From Methylococcaceae bacterium (GTDB taxonomy: Bacteria; Pseudomonadota; Gammaproteobacteria; Methylococcales; Methylococcaceae): a stretch of DNA of 6,412 nucleotides. Positions 1 to 4,009 of this stretch are shown in pieces. A program made the position numbers and the translations under genes. Position 1 is the stretch's first letter. Every line of letters begins with the position of its first letter. Under the pieces are notes generated by a model. It was not told where the DNA came from, searched no databases, and was given only the letters and a program-made list of their open reading frames with translations. The DNA is taken from the NCBI GenBank assembly GCA_028678445.1, contig JAJRDJ010000050.1, positions 1-6,412 on the forward strand. The letters are read 5' to 3'.

Positions 1-1049
1 GCGCAGACGAATTTACCCGCCTTGATCGTATAGCCCTGCACTTCGAAATCCTGCAGCACCTTCCGCATCAGAATGATCAGGGGCGGGTGGAGGCGCAACA
101 CCTCCTTGAGAACGCATTCCAGCTTGGGAATCCGCCTGAGCGACTCGAACGTCACGGCCCCATCCTCGCCAAACAGACCCTCCAGTTCGTCGGCCACGGC
201 CTGCATCCACTCGGGATGCCGCAGCAACTCGATCAGAACCCAGGCGCTCGTACCGGAACTGGTGTGATGCCCGGCGAAGATGGTGGCGATCAGCATGCCG
301 GTGATTTCGTGCGGTGTCAGCTTGCTGCCGTCTTCATAGGAGGCATCGATCAACGTCTGAAACACATTCGGACTCTCCGAGCGCGCTTTTGCCCTGCGCT
401 CCATGATCTCCGTCACCAGTCCCTGTAACCGGGCCCGAGCCTTGTCGCGGCGGTGGAAGACCGGCAGGGGCAGATTGGGGAAGACATAGGCAATCGGTTT
501 GATTCCCTGCTCCAGATCATGATAAATCTCGGCAAACTCTTTGTTCAGTTCATGGCGGAATTCCGGGCCCAGCAGACAATGGCTGGAGGTATAGATGGTC
601 AGTTCCTTGGTGAACTCCAACAGATCGATTTCACCCGAGTCACCCCAGGGCCCGATGATATTCTCGACTTCCTCAACGATGATATCCGAGTAGGTGCGCA
701 TGGGCTTATCCCTAAGCGCTGGCATGAGCATCTGCAACTGCTGGTTCTTCTTCTTGATGGGCGCATCAAATACCACGCCGGCGCCGAAGATGGGCGTCAT
801 GATCTTGTAAGCCGCGCCTTGATCCAGCGTCTCGTCCGGGGACCGGTAAAACACTTCGCTGGCCTTGTCGCCGGTCATCAGCACCATATCCTGGTGGAAC
901 ATTTTGAACTCGGCTACATCCCCCAGTTTCGCGCGCAACCGCATCATGAAATCGTGCGGATTCTTGCCGAAGTCCAGAATATGACCCAGGAGCGGCCAGG
1001 CACCGGGCAAGGTGGGAGGAATTTTGGGCAAACATGACGCGCGATCCAT
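1..1049 (-). CDS. cyp51: CYP51-type cytochrome P450 (sterol 14-alpha-demethylase family), C-terminus outside window
   Basis: CYP51 enzymes remove the 14-alpha-methyl group of sterol precursors using O2 and electrons from a ferredoxin or reductase. My translation from ATG 1049 stays open for 349 codons to the window edge. Seen directly: the CYP51 B'-C signature YKIMTPIFGAGVVFDAP at residues 81-97, the I-helix FAGHHTSSGT from residue 258, and the K-helix ExxR as E316-R319 in KEVLRLHPP. The I-helix AGHHTSS and the PIFGxGVVFDA block closely match mycobacterial CYP51 as I recall it, so the family call is strong. The haem-binding cysteine loop and any C-terminal ferredoxin fusion (as in Methylococcus capsulatus) would lie beyond base 1. 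The start is supported by GGAG four bases upstream and by PxLPGxxPLLGH close to the N-terminus. There is no N-terminal membrane anchor, so the protein should be soluble. The substrate is inferred from the family. Confidence 0.93.
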   Translation of the reverse strand, partial: MDRASCLPKIPPTLPGAWPLLGHILDFGKNPHDFMMRLRAKLGDVAEFKMFHQDMVLMTGDKASEVFYRSPDETLDQGAAYKIMTPIFGAGVVFDAPIKKKNQQLQMLMPALRDKPMRTYSDIIVEEVENIIGPWGDSGEIDLLEFTKELTIYTSSHCLLGPEFRHELNKEFAEIYHDLEQGIKPIAYVFPNLPLPVFHRRDKARARLQGLVTEIMERRAKARSESPNVFQTLIDASYEDGSKLTPHEITGMLIATIFAGHHTSSGTSAWVLIELLRHPEWMQAVADELEGLFGEDGAVTFESLRRIPKLECVLKEVLRLHPPLIILMRKVLQDFEVQGYTIKAGKFVC

Positions 1050-1135
1050 GAGACTCCGAGGGTTACTTGGTGGGGAATGAGCTGAAGGGCCGGAACGCGC
1101 CAGCCTGAAAATGCGCGAATGATACCGCAAGCACG

Positions 1136-1164
1136 ATTGTAGCGAAGCGAAGACACACTTTCGC
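1136..1164 (-). promoter_or_regulatory. Weak candidate sigma-70 promoter for the P450 gene
   Basis: On the minus strand a TACAAT hexamer (1141-1136) is a good -10 element. At a 17-base spacing the -35 position (1164-1159) reads GCGAAA, which is poor. A transcript from here would have a leader of about 80 bases before ATG 1049. The direct repeat AGCGA AGCGA (plus strand 1141-1150) lies within the spacer. Support is limited to the -10 match and the location. Confidence 0.25.
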
Positions 1165-1170
1165 ATGCGA
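1161..1170. repeat. 10-bp perfect palindrome, possible operator
   Basis: TCGCATGCGA is a perfect palindrome. It overlaps the -35 position of the candidate promoter upstream of the P450 gene, a typical place for a repressor dimer. P450 genes are often controlled by neighbouring TetR-type repressors, but no regulator gene is visible in the window, so the operator role is inference only. Confidence 0.25.
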
Positions 1171-1224
1171 GGATTCGGGTCTGGACGCTGATTGCACGAG
1201 CAACACAACCACCGAAATTCTCGG

Positions 1225-1599
1225 CTATCTCGCCAGGCCAGGTTGGCCATATATGGCATACGTCAGACGCTCGAACCAGGCCGGTCGAGTCAGGATGACA
1301 AAGAGCCCGATCGTTCCGGTCACCGGTACCGGCGCGATATCGAGTATCAGCAGCGTGAGCAGAATGACGGCGGTTTTTACGCGTACCACGACCGCCGGAC
1401 TCCTTGCGCTGGTTGCGAAGGCTGGCCCCGCTGTTGAGATGGCGGAATCCCGGTAAAGCTCACACACCACCACCAGAAACCAGTTGGGCCGCGCCGCCAG
1501 AATATAAAACCCAATCAGGCAGGTCAGGGAGAGCGGACCAAAGCCGATCAGCGCCAAAACGGCCATGACCAACAGGCACTTGATCTGGATTGAGGTCAT
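1225..1599 (-). CDS. Small membrane protein with an internal duplication, function unknown
   Basis: This 124-residue protein is not one I recognise. It has two hydrophobic halves that look like copies of each other. GPLSLTCLIGFYILAARPNWF (residues 21-41) aligns with APVPVTGTIGLFVILTRPAWF (89-109), giving a shared pattern of P-x-x-x-T-x-x-I-G-x-x-x-x-L-x-R-P-x-W-F. Each motif is preceded by a hydrophobic stretch (about 9-20 and 77-88) and followed by a short amphipathic tail ending in LYRD or IYGQ. The repeat unit is about 68 residues, with a polar linker (50-75) between. It is probably an inner-membrane protein with two to four membrane segments. ATG 1599 has no clear Shine-Dalgarno and overlaps, as ATGA, the stop of an uncertain upstream frame, so translation may be coupled. 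The next in-frame ATG is codon 12. The conserved duplication argues that this is a real gene; the complementary frames show no such structure. Confidence 0.7.
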   Translation of the reverse strand: MTSIQIKCLLVMAVLALIGFGPLSLTCLIGFYILAARPNWFLVVVCELYRDSAISTAGPAFATSARSPAVVVRVKTAVILLTLLILDIAPVPVTGTIGLFVILTRPAWFERLTYAIYGQPGLAR

Positions 1600-1754
1600 G
1601 CCATCGCGATATTGAGGGCTGCCACCGAGGACGATCTCGCGAAGCCGCCCGTAAATGCTTGAACGTATATCTTTGTCAAACCGGGCTCATCCAGTCTTTC
1701 CAGAATCTTTATCTCCAGTCCGTCCTTCGCAATATCCAAGGGCTCAGAACGCAA
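1596..1754 (-). CDS. Possible small ORF (52 codons, TTG start), uncertain
   Basis: This is a short minus-strand frame running from a possible TTG start at 1754 (alternative TTG at 1739) to a TGA at 1598-1596, which overlaps the ATG of the downstream membrane gene as ATGA. It would encode a mixed-charge peptide containing LEIKILERLDEPGL and ending in AALNIAMA. No Shine-Dalgarno precedes either TTG. A different frame just upstream begins with ATG 1801 (MTDEAAREDSVKFRG), preceded by GAGG, and stops at a TAA after 30 codons. One frameshift would join the two into a protein of about 80 residues. It may therefore be a decayed or frameshifted gene, or chance. I recognise no family. Confidence 0.2.
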   Translation of the reverse strand: MRSEPLDIAKDGLEIKILERLDEPGLTKIYVQAFTGGFARSSSVAALNIAMA

Positions 1755-1858
1755 GGGCCGCGAAACTTTACACTATCTTCTCTTGCCGCCTCATCAGTCA
1801 TGGCCTCACACCACTCCTCAAGGCCTTGATCTGTCATCCATTTGCCCCGGACCAGACG
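1600..1858. other. Intergenic stretch without a secure gene
   Basis: Apart from the uncertain 52-codon frame described separately, this stretch between the terminator and the membrane protein gene holds nothing I can name. Open frames on the plus strand here have no recognisable motifs. I see no clear promoter, tRNA or long inverted repeat. Confidence 0.5.
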
Positions 1859-1890
1859 AAAAAAAACCACCTGCCGAAGTAGGTGGTTTT
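1859..1890 (-). terminator. Rho-independent terminator of the porin-lipoprotein unit
   Basis: A 10-bp perfect stem (AAAACCACCT at 1863-1872 pairing with AGGTGGTTTT at 1881-1890) closes an 8-base loop. On the minus strand it is followed by a run of eight T (plus-strand A at 1859-1866). It starts 26 bases after the lipoprotein stop. On the plus strand it would give only four T then ATTG, so it acts mainly for minus-strand transcription, perhaps weakly in both directions. Confidence 0.92.
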
Positions 1891-1916
1891 ATTGTGTCTT
1901 CCAATGTCTCGCGGTT

Positions 1917-2312
1917 TCAGTTTCCCTCCTTGATCTCCACATCCTTAAGCGCCTTTTTTAACTCATCTGCCGAATCGCCAGCCCTCTTGGCTTTGGCGTC
2001 GCGCTTGGCCCGGTTCAACTCTTTGATAGCATCACTGTCAGCGTGCGCCTTTGCATCTTCGCCTGACCATTGTTTGTTGGGAATGGGGTATGGCTTCTGC
2101 TTGTCTTCCTTGATGAGCGCCTGTTCCGCCGCATCGATTTCCTTTACCGCCTTTGCCTCGTTACCGGACCTGGCATCCTTTTCCGCATCCTTCAAGGTTT
2201 TCTCGATAGCGGCGCCACTGGGATTGACTGGTGCCTTTCCGGCACATCCGGTTAATAAATACAAGCTGACCAATACTAGGACAGAACGATGCCATGGCTT
2301 GACTTTATTCAT
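1917..2312 (-). CDS. Small helical lipoprotein, function unknown
   Basis: The 131-residue product has a lipoprotein signal: basic start MNKVKPWHR, hydrophobic core, and lipobox LLTGC with the lipidated cysteine at residue 23. The +2 residue is Ala, not Asp, so sorting to the outer membrane is likely. The mature part is rich in Lys, Asp, Glu and Ala and looks like two related helical hairpins: AIEKTLKDAEKDA (35-47) and AIKELNRAKRDA (95-106), each followed by an amphipathic helix. A Pro-rich joint (PYPIPNKQW, 74-82) lies between them. There is no known catalytic motif and I recognise no family; it loosely recalls small periplasmic helical repeat proteins. Two adjacent ATG codons are possible: 2312 stands seven bases from GGAG, 2315 only four. 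A longer frame from 2381 would run into the porin gene and put residues before the signal peptide. It follows the porin by 52 bases on the same strand with no terminator between, and is probably cotranscribed. Confidence 0.85.
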   Translation of the reverse strand: MNKVKPWHRSVLVLVSLYLLTGCAGKAPVNPSGAAIEKTLKDAEKDARSGNEAKAVKEIDAAEQALIKEDKQKPYPIPNKQWSGEDAKAHADSDAIKELNRAKRDAKAKRAGDSADELKKALKDVEIKEGN

Positions 2313-2319
2313 CATGACT

Positions 2320-2323
2320 CTCC
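2320..2323 (-). promoter_or_regulatory. Ribosome binding site of the lipoprotein gene
   Basis: GGAG on the minus strand lies seven bases before ATG 2312 and four before ATG 2315. It fixes the start inside the two-ATG pair and rules against the upstream extension from 2381. Confidence 0.7.
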
Positions 2324-2364
2324 AGAAGTTAATGACTTTCAACCCTGCTCCAGCCGGATATTCA

Positions 2365-3768
2365 TCAGAATGTGATGACAATATCGGCCGAGAAGGTGAA
2401 TTGGTTATCGAGTTGCTTACCCGGGGTAGCGCTCATGAAGGTTTCCTGACTTGACCAGTCATATCTGAAATTCGGCCGTAAGTTGATCCACTTCACCGGT
2501 TTGTAGTTCAGACCTGCGGTCAGTGCATAGTAATTGGCACCCGCCCAAGGGTAGGAGTTCAAGTTATTAATGTTACAGGCGTACGGGACGCCAACACCTT
2601 CGGTATTGGCATTGATGCTGGCGCCGCAACGGCCCGGACCCCAGATGCGGAAGCCATTGTTGTCACGGAACCACTCGGCGCGCACACCCACACCCAGGTT
2701 ATCCAGGACGTCGTACGTCAAATATTGATTGATGCCATACCATTCGGCATTCTGAGTGGCGCTAGCGGCCGTGCCATTGCCCAAATTAGTAAGACCGTTC
2801 CCCGTGATGACATCATCGGCATACCCATGATCATGCTGGATCACATAATGCAAGGTGCTGTCCAGAAAGTTGGCCTTGCCAACCAGGCTGTACATCGCCC
2901 AAGCCGTGCTGGCGTTGGCTGATCGAGCGCCGGCGGTGGAGCTGAGGTTCATGGAGTAATCCTTGTCGTCGCTGGTCCAGGTAACGCCGCCGAGGAAATT
3001 CCAGTTGCTGAGCTGGGTATTGAAATTACCATCCCAGCCGCCCGTCGCACTGCCGGTGACGGCGCCCGCACTGGCAGTCCAGTTTTCATCGAAGGCATAG
3101 GTACCCAGTAACCCGGTGTGGGTGAAGGGTTCGCCATATTGCATGGTGTAGGCGTGCGTTAAGAAGAAGTTGTCAGGCGCTGTCACGACTTCGTAGCCGA
3201 TGATGGTATAGAAGTGACCGGCTTTGACCGAAAGCCCGTTGCCGACCGGTAAATTCATTTCCAAATAGGCCTGTGGCAGGGCCAGACCGTAGAAACGGTC
3301 GCTCCAACTGGTCAGGTGCAGGTCGTAGTTACCGCGATTCAGCGGTTGGCCCGAGCGTGGATCAAAAGCCGGCACGCCATAGGCTTGGGTAAAGATCGAA
3401 TCGGTGCCATAGGTGATGTCAAAGCGACCACCAAAATCCCAGGCATCCCCGCTGACCGTCACGGCCCGCTGGAGATAGCCATAGAGCTGGTTCATCTGCA
3501 ATTCGCCGGCCCGATCCGCCATAGTAACGGGGCCGTTAAACCCGTCGGCGGGATTGTTCGCATTGGCGGTAACGCTCGCGTTGAGCCAACCGCCCCAGGT
3601 GATTCCGTAGTCTTTCAACACTTGCACGTCGGTACTGCCGGCAATGTAGTCGGCCAGACCCGTGGTGTCCCCGATTTCTTCCGCGCTAACAGGTTGGCCT
3701 GACAAGGTTGCGAGAAAAGCCATACACCCCATGCCGAGGTACGACTTTCCAGATTTACGCCTATTCAT
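2365..3768 (-). CDS. BBP2-family outer-membrane beta-barrel porin
   Basis: The 467-residue product is a predicted outer-membrane porin of the OmpL-like beta-barrel porin-2 (BBP2) type. It has a Sec signal peptide (MNRRKSGKSYLG then a hydrophobic core, cleavage after VSA at residue 29). An early strand ITWGGWLNA (56-64) matches the family N-terminus. The hallmark block HFYTIIGYEV with APDNFF, then YTMQYGEPFTHTG, spans residues 185-219. Alternating aromatic strands continue to the end, which terminates in VITF with the C-terminal Phe typical of proteins folded by the BAM complex. Two cysteines remain in the mature protein, C381 and C398, in an apparent loop. The start at 3768 is preferred over 3795 because GGAGA lies eight bases upstream and the signal peptide then begins correctly. 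The substrate cannot be read from sequence. The gene heads a probable two-gene operon with the lipoprotein, under a likely sigma-54 promoter. Confidence 0.92.
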   Translation of the reverse strand: MNRRKSGKSYLGMGCMAFLATLSGQPVSAEEIGDTTGLADYIAGSTDVQVLKDYGITWGGWLNASVTANANNPADGFNGPVTMADRAGELQMNQLYGYLQRAVTVSGDAWDFGGRFDITYGTDSIFTQAYGVPAFDPRSGQPLNRGNYDLHLTSWSDRFYGLALPQAYLEMNLPVGNGLSVKAGHFYTIIGYEVVTAPDNFFLTHAYTMQYGEPFTHTGLLGTYAFDENWTASAGAVTGSATGGWDGNFNTQLSNWNFLGGVTWTSDDKDYSMNLSSTAGARSANASTAWAMYSLVGKANFLDSTLHYVIQHDHGYADDVITGNGLTNLGNGTAASATQNAEWYGINQYLTYDVLDNLGVGVRAEWFRDNNGFRIWGPGRCGASINANTEGVGVPYACNINNLNSYPWAGANYYALTAGLNYKPVKWINLRPNFRYDWSSQETFMSATPGKQLDNQFTFSADIVITF

Positions 3769-3775
3769 GGTGTTG

Positions 3776-3780
3776 TCTCC
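3776..3780 (-). promoter_or_regulatory. Ribosome binding site of the porin gene
   Basis: GGAGA on the minus strand with an eight-base gap to ATG 3768. It decides the start against the upstream in-frame ATG at 3795, which would add nine residues before the signal peptide. Confidence 0.8.
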
Positions 3781-3806
3781 AAATATATTTCGCACAACGG
3801 CAGACC

Positions 3807-3822
3807 TGCAGGACCTGTGCCA
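3807..3822 (-). promoter_or_regulatory. Sigma-54 (-24/-12) promoter for the porin operon
   Basis: The minus strand reads TGGCAC-AGGTC-CTGCA. Consensus is TGGCAC-N5-TTGCA or TTGCT. The -24 box is perfect, and the -12 box keeps the essential GC with one mismatch (C for T). GG and GC are exactly 12 bases apart. Transcription would start near 3796, leaving a leader of about 28 bases that contains the GGAGA site before ATG 3768. The position, direction and spacing all fit, so this is more than a bare motif match. Confidence 0.72.
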
Positions 3823-3904
3823 ACATAGATGACCCGGAAATCAACAACACGTTTAGACGGAAATGCAACCTATCGCACCTGCAAGTCGCTAATGCCAATG
3901 AAGA

Positions 3905-3921
3905 TGCACCAAAGTGGCACA
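3905..3921. promoter_or_regulatory. Imperfect dyad, possible enhancer-binding activator site
   Basis: TGCACC-AAAGT-GGCACA has an NtrC-like layout (NtrC consensus TGCACC-N5-GGTGCA). The left half is perfect and the right half matches four of six. Its centre lies about 117 bases upstream of the predicted sigma-54 start, in the usual range for an upstream activator site. The identity of the activator is not known. Confidence 0.35.
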
Positions 3922-3929
3922 AGAACTCT

Positions 3930-3945
3930 CCCAAACGTGATTGGG
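3930..3945. repeat. Short inverted repeat upstream of the porin promoter
   Basis: CCCAA-ACGTGA-TTGGG is a perfect 5-bp inverted repeat with a 6-base spacer. It is centred about 141 bases upstream of the predicted porin start and about 72 bases upstream of the recQ ATG. It could be a second activator site or a site for a regulator of recQ; five-base arms alone can arise by chance. Confidence 0.25.
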
Positions 3946-3996
3946 CTCACGGCACACCACCGATCCGGGTGAAGCCATCCAGTTATGCGCTTCGCG

Positions 3997-4002
3997 TACA
4001 AT
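3997..4002 (+). promoter_or_regulatory. Candidate -10 element of recQ
   Basis: TACAAT ends eight bases before the recQ ATG at 4010. No convincing -35 hexamer lies 16-18 bases upstream. If active, transcription would begin at about 4009-4010, that is, at or next to the start codon, giving a leaderless mRNA. This fits the absence of a Shine-Dalgarno sequence in front of the ATG. Confidence 0.35.
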
Positions 4003-4009
4003 AGCGCTC

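Noticed and set aside
87..1037. Plus-strand open frames of 113 and 194 codons
   Set aside because: They run antisense to the CYP51 frame, which carries the family signatures. The plus-strand peptides resemble no known protein.
944..1156. Minus-strand 70-codon frame overlapping the start of the P450 gene
   Set aside because: It is out of phase with the P450 reading frame, shows no family signal and would overlap the P450 N-terminus extensively.
1210..1224. Small hairpin ACCGAAATTCTCGG as a terminator for the membrane gene
   Set aside because: Only a 4-bp stem and no following T run on the minus strand.
1783..2454. Plus-strand 223-codon frame across the terminator and lipoprotein gene
   Set aside because: It reads through a terminator hairpin and antisense to a gene with a clear signal peptide, lipobox and ribosome binding site.
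3864..3883. Second possible -24/-12 promoter (AGGTGCGATAGGTTGCA on the minus strand)
   Set aside because: The GG-to-GC distance is 13 instead of 12 and the -24 box is poor, while the site at 3822-3807 fits much better.
3708..4004. Plus-strand 98-codon frame in the porin-recQ intergenic region
   Set aside because: It begins antisense to the porin signal peptide, has no ribosome binding site or motif, and covers the predicted porin promoter.
3941..4009. TTG-initiated 23-residue N-terminal extension of RecQ
   Set aside because: RecQ homology begins at the ATG at 4010, the extension has no homology, and no Shine-Dalgarno precedes the TTG.
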